Shown here in pieces: positions 8,612-16,412 of a stretch of 47,174 nucleotides of DNA (positions are counted from its first letter, which is position 1; every line of letters begins with the position of its first letter). A program made the translations under genes and the position numbers. The DNA comes from an uncultured Clostridia bacterium (GTDB lineage Bacteria; Bacillota; Clostridia; Peptostreptococcales; Anaerovoracaceae), in assembly GCA_934233735.1 (NCBI GenBank), contig CAKQGQ010000018.1:1-47174 (forward strand), read 5' to 3'. The notes under the pieces were generated by a model. The model had not been told where the DNA came from. It saw only the letters and a program-made list of their open reading frames with translations, and made no database searches.

Positions 8612-8691
8612 AAGTGCATCGCAAGCCCTCTTCAAGTGCATCGCGCGTCGCAAACCATCTTCAAGTGCGTCGCGCATCGCAAACCCCCATC
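8612..8691. repeat. Degenerate tandem repeat, about 3 units of up to 29 bp
   Basis: Three units begin with AAGTGC[A/G]TCGC at 8612, 8634 and 8663. The second and third share the further pattern GC[G/A]TCGCAAACC. The first unit is shortened to 22 bp. No function is apparent. Confidence 0.6.
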
Positions 8692-8768
8692 CCTGTCGAA
8701 ATTTGCCGAATCGGAGCAGCGCTCGCGCACCCATAGCCAGTGCCCTCCGTTGACCGGCGCGCAGGCAT

Positions 8769-8801
8769 AAAAAAGAACACCGGGCACGATGCCTGATGTT
8801 C
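8769..8801 (-). terminator. Rho-independent terminator of the ThrH-like gene
   Basis: On the minus strand a 12-bp stem (8801-8790 with 8786-8775, two G-T wobbles) with a 3-nt loop is followed by TTTTTT. It lies 48 bp after the stop at 8849. Confidence 0.85.
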
Positions 8802-8848
8802 CTTCGTATTTTATTCATTTTATGTATCGTTTTGCTGTGCGCCTACGC

Positions 8849-9451
8849 CTATGCCATAACCTCTTTAATCGCAGCCATCAGTTCGTCGTAAGTTTCGACT
8901 GCCTTTACATCGGGGTTGTCCTTCTTGATCTGGTCTGTCGTTCTGAAGAGGAAGCCCGCTTTGCTTGCCTTTATCATGCCGAGGTCATTGTAGCTGTCGC
9001 CGCTGGCAATCGTGTCAAATCCGATGGACTGCAGACCCTTGACCGTGCTGTACTTGGAGTTTTCGATACGCATCTTATAGTCCGTGATTTCGCCGTCATC
9101 AGCTACCACCAATGTGTTACAGAAAATTGTCGGCATTCCGAGTTTTTCCATCAAAGGCTTTGCGAACTGCTCAAAGGTGTCGCTGACAATCACAACCTGC
9201 GTCATGTCGCGAAGCTCGTCTAAAAATTCTTTTGCGCCCGGAAGCGGGTTGAGAGTTGCGATGGTTTTCTGAATTTCCGCAAGCCCGAGTCCGTGCTCTT
9301 TCAGAATATCAAGGCGATACCGCATCAGTTTATCGTAATCCGGTTCGTCACGCGTCGTTTTTTTCAGTTCCGGAATGCCTGCTGCCTCCGCGAATTCCAC
9401 CCAAATTTCAGGTACCAAAACGCCTTCTAAATCCAAACATACTACATACAT
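8849..9451 (-). CDS. thrH: ThrH-type HAD phosphatase (phosphoserine phosphatase / homoserine phosphotransferase)
   Basis: 200 aa cytoplasmic HAD-family enzyme. Motif I is DLEGVL (nucleophile D7, E9), which is diagnostic of ThrH as opposed to DFDGT of SerB. Motif II is VVIVSDTFEQF and motif IV SGDSYNDLGM. ThrH proteins hydrolyse phosphoserine and can move the phosphate to homoserine, linking serine and threonine synthesis. Length and motif spacing fit the family well. GAGGAGG lies upstream of the ATG. It appears monocistronic, with its own terminator. Confidence 0.88.
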   Translation of the reverse strand: MYVVCLDLEGVLVPEIWVEFAEAAGIPELKKTTRDEPDYDKLMRYRLDILKEHGLGLAEIQKTIATLNPLPGAKEFLDELRDMTQVVIVSDTFEQFAKPLMEKLGMPTIFCNTLVVADDGEITDYKMRIENSKYSTVKGLQSIGFDTIASGDSYNDLGMIKASKAGFLFRTTDQIKKDNPDVKAVETYDELMAAIKEVMA

Positions 9452-9637
9452 TTTATTTATGCCTCCTCTGACTGTTTTAAAAACTATTCTTTTATTCTAC
9501 CGCAGAGAAAGCGTAAATGCAAGCATTTTTTGCAGCGCGTTAGCACGATAAAGCGTGCCGCAAGGGGGGCGAACCGGAAACAATGCAGCGCGCCGCGTGG
9601 CAGACACAGAACAAAGAAGCATTTCGCCGGGCGCGCC

Positions 9638-9670
9638 AAAAAAGGTGGAACGCCGCTCAGCAGTCCCACC
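9638..9670 (-). terminator. Terminator overlapping the 3' end of the MGMT-like gene
   Basis: Minus strand: GGTGGGA (9670-9664) pairs with TTCCACC (9650-9644), followed by TTTTTT (9643-9638). The stem includes the last codons of the gene ending at 9657. Confidence 0.65.
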
Positions 9671-9965
9671 TGTGTTTTTTCATATCCACGCAGCCGTTCT
9701 CGCGAAATCCCACGCCTTCTGCCTCAAGTAAACCTCGCTGCTCGTGCCAGCCCGGTGCGGTCCGCCCCGCATGGTTTACCACGCGGTGGCAGGGATAGTC
9801 GCCATAAAACTCCGCCATGGAAAGGACTTTTCCGACCAGCCGTGAGTTCTTTTCCCGACCGATAAGCGCCGCAATCTGCCCGTAAGAGGCGACTTTGCCC
9901 TCCGGGATTTCCTCCACGACCACCAGGATTTCATATATCAGATTTTCATCTAAAGTCCTGCCCAT
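9657..9965 (-). CDS. MGMT family protein (alkyltransferase-like, DNA-binding domain only)
   Basis: 102 aa, consisting only of the C-terminal DNA-binding domain of O6-alkylguanine-DNA alkyltransferases. It has EIPEGKVASYGQIAALIG (recognition helix) and the active-site motif YPCHRVV with Cys59. Classical ATL proteins carry Trp in place of this Cys, so here alkyl transfer is chemically possible, although the N-terminal domain is missing. The following NHAGRTAPGWHEQ is typical of the short family. It starts 3 nt after the stop of the upstream symporter gene, with no clear RBS, so it is probably translationally coupled. Confidence 0.85.
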   Translation of the reverse strand: MGRTLDENLIYEILVVVEEIPEGKVASYGQIAALIGREKNSRLVGKVLSMAEFYGDYPCHRVVNHAGRTAPGWHEQRGLLEAEGVGFRENGCVDMKKHRWDC

Positions 9966-9968
9966 ATT

Positions 9969-11336
9969 TTAAAAGAATTTATCATAGATGCCGAATGCAA
10001 AGATGAACAATACGATTGCCGGCAGTCCGTAAGTCAGATAGCCGCGCATCCAGTCGTGCATTTTCAGGCCGTGACCCGTATTGACCTCTTCCTTGTAATT
10101 TTTCCAGCCCCAGCCGTGGCGCCCTACACAGAAAAGCAGGTAAACCAGTGATCCGAGCGGGAGGAAGATATTGCTTACGAGGAAGTCCTCCAAATCCAGA
10201 ACCGCTCCGCCGAAGATTGCAAAGCCGTCCCACGCCCATACATTGTATCCGAGCACGCAAGGAACGGAAAGCAGTGTAATCAGCACGAAGTTCACTGTCG
10301 ATGACTTCTTTCTTGAGCAGCCGGTAAGCTCCATGCCGCAGCAGATAATATTTTCAAATACCGCAAGCACCGTAGAAAGTGCCGCAAACGCCATGAACAG
10401 GAAGAACAGGCTTCCCCAAAGGCGGCCCATATTCATATTTGCAAAAATATTTGGCAGCGTAATGAAAATCAAGCTCGGTCCGGAGGTCTGATCCACTCCG
10501 TATGTAAAACACGCAGGGAAGATAATCAGCCCCGCTGTAATCGCAACGAAAGTATCGAGCGTCACAACCCGCACGGATTCTCCCAGAAGCGAATGTGTTT
10601 TCCCAATATAGCTTCCGAAAATCGACATCGCGCCGATACCCAGACTCAGGGTAAAGAATGCCTGATTCATCGCGCCTACAAGAGTATTGATTACGCCGAC
10701 TTCTTTCATTCTCGCAAAATCCGGAACCAGATAGAACTTCAGTCCTTCTGCCGCGCCCGGCATAAACAGGCTGTTAACTGCCAAAATAACCATAATTGCA
10801 AGCAATGCAATCATCATTACCTTCGTAACCTTTTCGAGACCATTTTGCAGCCCTATGGCACAAACGAGGATTCCGATAATTACCACTAGCACCATCCAGA
10901 ACATCATAACTTTCGGATTTGCAAGCATTTCACCGAAAGCTCCCGTGATTTCGTCAGAAGTCTTTCCGTCGAATTTTCCTGCAGCGGTCAGATAGAAATA
11001 GTGCAGCATCCAGCCTGCTACCGTCGTATAGAACATCATCAAAAGGTAGCAGCCTACCAAGGTCAGATAGCCGTGGATATGCCATTTCTGTCCCGGTTTT
11101 TCAAGTGCCTGATAAGCTCTTACCGGGCTTTTTCCACTAGCGCGGCCGACCGCAAATTCCATCGTCATAATCGGAAGTCCTAAAATAATCAGGAACAGCA
11201 CATAAAAGAGCACGAAAGCTCCGCCGCCGCCCTGCCCCGCCATATACGGGAATTTCCACACATTTCCGATTCCGATTGCGCATCCCGCAGAAAGCAGGAT
11301 AAATCCTAATCTCGATTTTAAATTTTCTCTTTCCAT
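9969..11336 (-). CDS. Neurotransmitter:sodium symporter family transporter (NSS), copy 2
   Basis: 455 aa, about 11-12 TM segments, LeuT fold. The signature GNVWKFPYMAGQGGGGAF (~25-42) forms the Na+/substrate site on the unwound TM1, and the TM6 region contains AFFTLSLGIGAMSIFGSY. Bacterial NSS proteins co-transport amino acids or indole/amine compounds with Na+. It is close in sequence to the upstream copy at 11390, so the pair probably arose by duplication; gap 53 nt, same strand. The substrate cannot be read from the sequence. Confidence 0.92.
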   Translation of the reverse strand: MERENLKSRLGFILLSAGCAIGIGNVWKFPYMAGQGGGGAFVLFYVLFLIILGLPIMTMEFAVGRASGKSPVRAYQALEKPGQKWHIHGYLTLVGCYLLMMFYTTVAGWMLHYFYLTAAGKFDGKTSDEITGAFGEMLANPKVMMFWMVLVVIIGILVCAIGLQNGLEKVTKVMMIALLAIMVILAVNSLFMPGAAEGLKFYLVPDFARMKEVGVINTLVGAMNQAFFTLSLGIGAMSIFGSYIGKTHSLLGESVRVVTLDTFVAITAGLIIFPACFTYGVDQTSGPSLIFITLPNIFANMNMGRLWGSLFFLFMAFAALSTVLAVFENIICCGMELTGCSRKKSSTVNFVLITLLSVPCVLGYNVWAWDGFAIFGGAVLDLEDFLVSNIFLPLGSLVYLLFCVGRHGWGWKNYKEEVNTGHGLKMHDWMRGYLTYGLPAIVLFIFAFGIYDKFF

Positions 11337-11389
11337 AATCTGTTTCTCCTAAGTGCATATAACGTTTTTATTATAGCACTCTTCACAGA

Positions 11390-12733
11390 TTATTTCCAGC
11401 TAAATGTTACCATTCCGTAGATATAAATGAAGAGAATTGCGCATGGCAGGAAATATTTAAAAATCGGCTTCATCCAATGTTTCACCTTGAGACCATGTCC
11501 TTCGTTTGCTTCCTTCATGAAATTGTCCCAGCCCCAACCGAAATTGTTGCAGCAGAACAATGCCAAAACCAATGAACCCAGAGGCAAAATATTCGTCGAA
11601 ACGATGAAATCCCAGAAATCAAGCCAAGATGTGCCCTCCGCAAAAGGCTGAAAATGCAGCACGCTGTTTCCCAGAGCTGTCGTGATTGCCAGTAAGAAGA
11701 TTACGATTCCGCACGCGATGCATCCCTTTGGACGCGACCAGCCTGTCAGTTCACGAATCATCGCCAGGATGTTTTCACAAACAGCAAGCACCGTCGAGAA
11801 CGCCGCAAATACCATGAACAGGAAGAACAAAGCGCCCCACCAGCGTCCGCCGTTCATGTGATTGAACACGCTTGCCATCGTATCGAATAAAAGGCTCGGG
11901 CCCGCGTTTACTTCCAGTCCGTATGTATAGCAGGCAGGGAACATGATAACCCCTGCAATTACCGCAACGAAAGTGTCAAGCGCAATGATGTTCACCGATT
12001 CTCCCATCAGAGAACGGTCTTTTTCAATATAGCTTCCGAAAATCGCCATGCCGCCCATGCCTACGGACAAGGTGAAAAATGCCTGATTCATCGCGCCTAC
12101 GATAACCGAACCCGTGATTTTGGAGAAATCCGGAATCAGGTAAAATGCCATTCCTTCCTTTGCGCCGTCAAGCGTAAGGCTGTGGACTGCCAGCACGAGC
12201 ATTAAGATAATCAGTGCCGACATCATATATTTCGTCACGCGTTCCAGTCCGCCCTGCAGCTCGAAGCTCAGGATGATGAACGCTACAAATACTGTCACAA
12301 ACAGGTAAGTAACATTGACGCCCGGATTTGTAATCATCGACACAAAGCCGAAATCATCATTTTTTCCGGTCAAAAACTTTACGAAGTAGTAAATAATCCA
12401 GCCCGTTACAACGGTATAAAACGCCATCAGAGCGATATTGCCGATTAAGCAGATTGCTCCGAACGGTCTCCATTTCTTCTTATTTTTCGCCGTCGAAAGC
12501 TTTGGATACATGTACAGCGGGCTTGTCTGCGCCGCTCTTCCCACGCTGAATTCCATAATCATCGCCGGAAGCCCCATCAAAATCAGACAAAGCACATAAA
12601 TCAGCATGAAGCTGCCGCCGCCGTTTTGTCCGCACATCCAAGGGAATTTCCATACATTGCCGCATCCGATTGCACATCCTGCGGAAAGCATGATGAATCC
12701 CAACCTTGTTCCTAATCTTTCTCTGTTTTCCAT
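11390..12733 (-). CDS. Neurotransmitter:sodium symporter family transporter (NSS), copy 1
   Basis: About 447 aa with the start at 12733 (ATG; AAAGGA ~11 nt upstream). The in-frame TTG at 12742 sits too close to the RBS. Signature GNVWKFPWMCGQNGGGSF and TM6 AFFTLSVGMGGMAIFGSY. Same fold as the copy at 9969-11336, but TM1 residues differ (WMCGQN against YMAGQG), so substrate range may differ. Divergent from the LysR regulator at 12893, with promoters and a palindrome between them, so LysR control is likely. Confidence 0.92.
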   Translation of the reverse strand: MENRERLGTRLGFIMLSAGCAIGCGNVWKFPWMCGQNGGGSFMLIYVLCLILMGLPAMIMEFSVGRAAQTSPLYMYPKLSTAKNKKKWRPFGAICLIGNIALMAFYTVVTGWIIYYFVKFLTGKNDDFGFVSMITNPGVNVTYLFVTVFVAFIILSFELQGGLERVTKYMMSALIILMLVLAVHSLTLDGAKEGMAFYLIPDFSKITGSVIVGAMNQAFFTLSVGMGGMAIFGSYIEKDRSLMGESVNIIALDTFVAVIAGVIMFPACYTYGLEVNAGPSLLFDTMASVFNHMNGGRWWGALFFLFMVFAAFSTVLAVCENILAMIRELTGWSRPKGCIACGIVIFLLAITTALGNSVLHFQPFAEGTSWLDFWDFIVSTNILPLGSLVLALFCCNNFGWGWDNFMKEANEGHGLKVKHWMKPIFKYFLPCAILFIYIYGMVTFSWK

Positions 12734-12753
12734 AATTAGCAAATTCCTTTCCC

Positions 12754-12769
12754 GATGTCCCTTGACATC
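12754..12769. promoter_or_regulatory. Inverted repeat in the leader of the NSS operon
   Basis: GATGTC-CCTT-GACATC, a perfect 6-bp inverted repeat between the promoter (12781-12809) and the start at 12733. It may be a regulator site or a small mRNA hairpin. Confidence 0.35.
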
Positions 12770-12780
12770 CCAGTATTCCC

Positions 12781-12809
12781 ATTATATAATTCATAGCATA
12801 ATTTGTAAA
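12781..12809 (-). promoter_or_regulatory. Sigma-70 promoter of the NSS operon
   Basis: On the minus strand TTTACA (12809-12804), a 17-bp spacer and a consensus TATAAT (12786-12781). Confidence 0.7.
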
Positions 12810-12830
12810 ATGAATCTTTTTTGTTATATC

Positions 12831-12847
12831 AATCGAATTTTTCGATT
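12831..12847. promoter_or_regulatory. Probable LysR operator
   Basis: AATCGAA-TTT-TTCGATT is a perfect 7-bp inverted repeat between the divergent NSS and LysR genes. It sits about 22 bp upstream of the NSS -35 element, a usual LysR activation site. The link is inferred from position. Confidence 0.5.
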
Positions 12848-12892
12848 TTAATTTGCAAAAATCCGAAAGCTGCGAAGAGCAGGAGGACAGAA

Positions 12893-13768
12893 ATGGATAT
12901 TAAAAATTTAGAAACTTTCGTAATGGTAAATGAAATGAAAAGCTTTACGCAGGCCGCCGCAAGGCTTGGTTTCACACAGTCTACGGTTTCTTTCCAAATC
13001 CGTCAGCTTGAAAAAGAACTCGGCATGCCGCTGTTTGAGCGCATCAACCATACGGTCCGTCTGACAAATGGAGGTGAAAAGCTTCTGCCGATTGCCCAGC
13101 ACATGCTGCGCCTTGCTGCAGAGGCTTCGCATATTTCAGCCGAAGCTGAGCCGGAAGGAATCATCCGCATCGCAATTGCAGAATCGCTTGCGGGCTGGCA
13201 GTTCAACACACGCTTTAAGGAATTTCACCGCCGTTATCCGAAAATCCGCCTGAAAATCATCTCCTCCAGCACCGATCAAATGTTTCAGCTTTTGGGTGAA
13301 AATCGCATGGATATCGTTTACACGCTGGATCGACGCATTTTGAACCACCAATATGTCACGGCATTCGAAGCTCCTGTGCAGATTTCCTTTGCGACAGGAC
13401 CGTCTCACCCACTTGCGGCAGAAAAAAAGATCACAATCGAGCAGATTTTGAATTATCCGCTGATTCTGACCGAAAAAGATATGAGCTATCGTGCTCTCCT
13501 CGATGAAATCCTTGCAGAAACAGGACGAGAAACGCTCCCCGTACTGGAATCCGGCGACACGCATCTCATCTGCCGCCTGCTCGCACAGGATATCGGAATT
13601 TCCTATCTGCCGGAATTCGTGATTTCCGAGTATGTCGAGCGCGGCGAACTTGCCGTTCTTGATGTGCCCGAAATTCACACGGATGTGTGGAGACAGCTCC
13701 TGTATTCGCGCAGGAAATGGATGTCCCCGGAGCTTCAGGCAGTGATTGATTTCCTAAACGAAGAGTAA
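12893..13768 (+). CDS. LysR-family transcriptional regulator
   Basis: 291 aa from the ATG at 12893, which has AGGAGG about 8 nt upstream; a longer frame from 12821 lacks an RBS and runs through the operator. The N-terminal winged helix is MDIKNLETFVMVNE...SFTQAAARLGFTQSTVSFQIRQLEKELG, followed by a periplasmic-binding-like effector domain (~90-290). It is divergent from the two NSS transporters and probably controls them in response to the transported compound. The effector is unknown. Confidence 0.92.
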   Translation: MDIKNLETFVMVNEMKSFTQAAARLGFTQSTVSFQIRQLEKELGMPLFERINHTVRLTNGGEKLLPIAQHMLRLAAEASHISAEAEPEGIIRIAIAESLAGWQFNTRFKEFHRRYPKIRLKIISSSTDQMFQLLGENRMDIVYTLDRRILNHQYVTAFEAPVQISFATGPSHPLAAEKKITIEQILNYPLILTEKDMSYRALLDEILAETGRETLPVLESGDTHLICRLLAQDIGISYLPEFVISEYVERGELAVLDVPEIHTDVWRQLLYSRRKWMSPELQAVIDFLNEE

Positions 13769-13777
13769 GGCTGCGCT

Positions 13778-14353
13778 TCAGCGTCCGTTCAGCTGCTTCT
13801 GGCGCACACGCCAGTCCGGCATAAAATGCGTCAGGAACGCTTTAAAGTCCGCGCCGTGATTCGCAATCTTCAGGTGCGCAAGCTCGTGCAGAACCACATA
13901 CTCGATGCATGCGTCGGGCTTTTCGGCAAGTCCGACGCTGAACCAAAGCTTTTTTGTCCGCGGATTGCAGCTCCCCCAGCGAGTCTTCATATCCCGCATC
14001 TGCCATTTTTCCGCGTGCAGTCCTGTCTGTCTTTCCCAAAACTCTAAATATTCTTCAAGTTTCGGTCTTAAAATCGCGCGATACCGTTTTACGAGTTCTT
14101 TTCGCTCCTCTTCCGACATTTCGGGATTTCGCAGCGCAGAAGCCGCTTCCTTTTTCGCCGCTCTTTCGATGACCTTTTCCCTGTGCACGCGAATCCATTC
14201 TGCTTTATCGCGCAGGAATTCTGCAAGGCGTTCCTCCGAAAGTGTAAACGGTACCGACACCCTAACACGTCCGTCCGGCGGCAGCACCGTCAGGTTTATA
14301 TTTTTCACATTTTTTCTGATTACTTCTATTTCGAGTTCTTGTATTTGTTTCAT
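13778..14353 (-). CDS. DUF45/YgjP-like M48-clan zinc metallopeptidase
   Basis: 191 aa. The zinc motif is HELAHLKIANHGADF (HExxH, third ligand downstream) and the upstream WGSC motif is diagnostic of the YgjP/DUF45 family. The N-terminal half is charged and probably helical. Some relatives are annotated as SprT-like or metal-dependent hydrolases; the substrate is unknown. It starts 8 nt after the lipoprotein gene upstream and converges with the LysR gene 9 nt away, leaving no room for a terminator. Confidence 0.85.
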   Translation of the reverse strand: MKQIQELEIEVIRKNVKNINLTVLPPDGRVRVSVPFTLSEERLAEFLRDKAEWIRVHREKVIERAAKKEAASALRNPEMSEEERKELVKRYRAILRPKLEEYLEFWERQTGLHAEKWQMRDMKTRWGSCNPRTKKLWFSVGLAEKPDACIEYVVLHELAHLKIANHGADFKAFLTHFMPDWRVRQKQLNGR

Positions 14354-14361
14354 CTTCTGCC

Positions 14362-14865
14362 TTAGTCAAAAATTTTATCCGGCACGGTATATCCGTCCGG
14401 CAGCGCAACGAGCGCGACATAGTTTCCCTCGCTCTGCACCTGTGCGTTCTGCGCCCAAATCTGCGCGGTCTCCGGATAGAACGAATCATCTGCCGATGTG
14501 TCGATGCGCGCGTTAAAAATGTCGATTACTTTCTGCACATCGTCAGCGCTTGCTGTTTCCACAAGCATTACCTCGCAAAATCCCGTAACCGCATGCTGAT
14601 AACACACTTCCTGCTTCAGTTCAATGTCATCAAGACCCGGATAAGTCTCGTTAATGGCGTCCTTATCCGTCGTTTCAAACATCACACCGCTCAAATCCTC
14701 TGCATCCGCAGGCTGCGCGTTCATCAAGTCCTGATATACCTGCCGTAAATCATATGTCTTTCCGTCCGTATTCTGCTTTTCTCCACAGCCGAACATGAAA
14801 ATCGTCATACAAGCCATAAGCAGGCAAATCGCAATCGTCCTAAATAATGTTGTGCTTCTACTCAT
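14362..14865 (-). CDS. DUF4358-like lipoprotein
   Basis: 167 aa exported lipoprotein. The N-terminal hydrophobic stretch ends in lipobox FMFGC (C27). The mature part contains YPGLDDIELKQ and CEVMLVETASADDVQKVIDIFNARID, typical of DUF4358 proteins of Clostridia, whose role is unknown. The end, NYVALVALPDG, is also family-like. It is followed 8 nt later by the metallopeptidase gene. A TATAAT lies upstream on the minus strand near 14900. Confidence 0.75.
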   Translation of the reverse strand: MSRSTTLFRTIAICLLMACMTIFMFGCGEKQNTDGKTYDLRQVYQDLMNAQPADAEDLSGVMFETTDKDAINETYPGLDDIELKQEVCYQHAVTGFCEVMLVETASADDVQKVIDIFNARIDTSADDSFYPETAQIWAQNAQVQSEGNYVALVALPDGYTVPDKIFD

Positions 14866-14972
14866 TTTCGTACCCCTACCTTTCGTTATTTTGTCTTATT
14901 ATATCACAAAGCCTTGTTTTTTCCTATATAGCAGCCGGCAAAACTTCGTTTGATTTTTTTTCATTTGGTTCT

Positions 14973-15001
14973 TGAAAAAAACATTAATATTTAGTATGCT
15001 A
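14973..15001 (+). promoter_or_regulatory. Sigma-70 promoter of the 15083-16412 unit
   Basis: TTGAAA (14973-14978), a 17-bp spacer and TATGCT (14996-15001). AGTATAC/TAGTATA repeats follow downstream. Confidence 0.5.
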
Positions 15002-15082
15002 TAAGTATACTTTATGCACTGTTAGTATATTTTAATTTGTAAAAGAGCTTTTATGACTATAGAAAATGGAGGAACGAATAGA

Positions 15083-15460
15083 ATGCATCAAATCACGCTT
15101 ACGCAAAAACAGTCGCTCGCACTGCGCCAAACTGCCGCAGGAGCGCTTAAGCAGACGGGACGAATCGAGTTCGGGCCCGGAGCCGTCGTCCCCATAATTG
15201 AAGCCTTTTCGGATTCTCCCTATCTCACACGCGAAAACTGCGAAGAAACGTTATCCGAACTCATCACGCTTTTTTACACTTTTAAGAACGAAACCCTCGA
15301 CCGAATCAGTGATGACGCGCTCATTAAATACATGAAAAAGGCTTTCGACGGGGAATGCCGAGGAAGCATTGAACTTTTGGAAGCGCAGGTGCTCCCCACC
15401 CTTGCGAAAAAAGTCAGACTCAAATATGCCACACCCGATTTAGTCAGTAAGGAGATTTAA
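15083..15460 (+). CDS. Uncharacterised protein, first of a two-gene unit (possibly DUF6323-like)
   Basis: 125 aa from the ATG at 15083, preceded by GGAGG 9 nt upstream; the ATG at 15053 has no RBS. A soluble, mostly helical protein with no signal peptide and no catalytic motif that I recognise. Visible features are MHQITLTQKQSLALRQTAAGALKQTGRIEFGPGAVVPIIEAFSDS at the start and many acidic/Leu-rich helices afterwards. It is followed after 1 nt by the next gene, so the two products probably work together. The DUF6323 label is from memory of similar gene pairs and is weak. Confidence 0.7.
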   Translation: MHQITLTQKQSLALRQTAAGALKQTGRIEFGPGAVVPIIEAFSDSPYLTRENCEETLSELITLFYTFKNETLDRISDDALIKYMKKAFDGECRGSIELLEAQVLPTLAKKVRLKYATPDLVSKEI

Positions 15461-15461
15461 T

Positions 15462-16412
15462 ATGCAGCTTGTAAAGAAAGAATTTATAAATATCTCAACG
15501 CTCAGCGGACGCGAGTATCTGGTTTCTCTTCTGAGAGAAACGCAGAAAGTCGGTCTTCTCTCGCCGGAAACTGCTGCGCGCATTCAAAAAGAGGGCATGG
15601 ATATCGTTTCCGGCCTTGCAATGGATTTCACGGATGGACGAAGCAGCTCAATACGCATAGAACAGGCGCAGGAATTCGTGCTTTCAGTTTTTTATACGGC
15701 AGGGCTTGCGCTCAAGGCGTGTCCAAGTCCGGACGAAGCGGCCTTCCGCCTTGCGTCCGAGCCGCTTCGGACGCTTTACGATGAAGGCACGCAGATTATA
15801 AAAAAGAAACTTGCCGCTGCACATATGCTGCATAGACAAGTTTCTAAAAATATTTTTGCTGTTAAAAACGAGTTCTACGCCTCGACCATAACCGCAGGGC
15901 TTAACGGCTTTTTCAAGCTCTACAATCCGAAATTCGGTGCGCACGAAACGCATATCACCGCAGACTATCCGACCTTTTTACCCGTAAACGACCTTACGGG
16001 AATTGAGTTTATCGAAAAATATCTGGAATTTATCGACCTTGAAAATCGATTCTGCCTCTGTTTCGATGCAGGCGCTGCAAGTGAAATGCTGCATCGTCGT
16101 TTTGGTGAAGAATATGAAGGCCTCGTGCTCAATATCTTCGAGCACGTCTTGACGAAAGCGCTCTGCTGCGCGCTTTCCGGCGAGCCGGTGAAAGGGCTTA
16201 TGTGTGATACCTGCATTTTAAATAGCACCCTTTCCGGTCTTACGCAGCTCCAGCTTTCAAACAAGCTTCATGCTGCACTTTCCACAATGCTGAACGAATT
16301 GCAAGGCTCTGAGCCGCATCGCACAATCACACCGGGTGTAATCGAATATGTGAAAAGCTGTCTGCCCGCTTTCGCATCTTCTTTATTAGTCAACGCAAGT
16401 TACCATTCCTGA
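15462..16412 (+). CDS. Uncharacterised protein, second of a two-gene unit (possibly DUF6179-like)
   Basis: 316 aa, helical, no TM segment or signal peptide. A conserved-looking stretch DGRSSSIRIEQAQEFVLSVFYTAGLALK lies at ~50-77, and the C-terminal half has several Cys residues (ALCCALSGEPVKGLMCDTC). The function is unknown; DUF6179 is a tentative label. Its last 13 nt overlap the 3' end of the convergent glycyl-radical gene, so neither gene has room for a terminator between them. Confidence 0.7.
   Translation: MQLVKKEFINISTLSGREYLVSLLRETQKVGLLSPETAARIQKEGMDIVSGLAMDFTDGRSSSIRIEQAQEFVLSVFYTAGLALKACPSPDEAAFRLASEPLRTLYDEGTQIIKKKLAAAHMLHRQVSKNIFAVKNEFYASTITAGLNGFFKLYNPKFGAHETHITADYPTFLPVNDLTGIEFIEKYLEFIDLENRFCLCFDAGAASEMLHRRFGEEYEGLVLNIFEHVLTKALCCALSGEPVKGLMCDTCILNSTLSGLTQLQLSNKLHAALSTMLNELQGSEPHRTITPGVIEYVKSCLPAFASSLLVNASYHS

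Larger units (their letters stand above)
8282..8768. other. Intergenic region with paired inverted elements and a short tandem repeat
   Basis: No convincing gene. It contains two inverted copies of a ~57-bp element (8328-8385 and 8541-8596) and a degenerate 29-bp tandem repeat (8612-8691). Small frames at 8289-8477 and 8495-8818 begin or run through these repeats, both encoding MYIYIP because of the shared DNA, and have no RBS. The part right of 8610 is GC-rich, unlike the AT-rich part to its left. Confidence 0.6.

Noticed and set aside
8541..8691. CRISPR array
   Set aside because: Only two inverted copies of a repeat and a degenerate tandem repeat; no regular direct repeat-spacer series and no cas genes.
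8495..8818. 107-aa frame in the 8.2-8.8 kb intergenic region (and the 62-aa frame at 8289-8477)
   Set aside because: No RBS; the 107-aa frame runs through a terminator and a tandem repeat; the shared MYIYIP peptide is explained by the inverted DNA elements.
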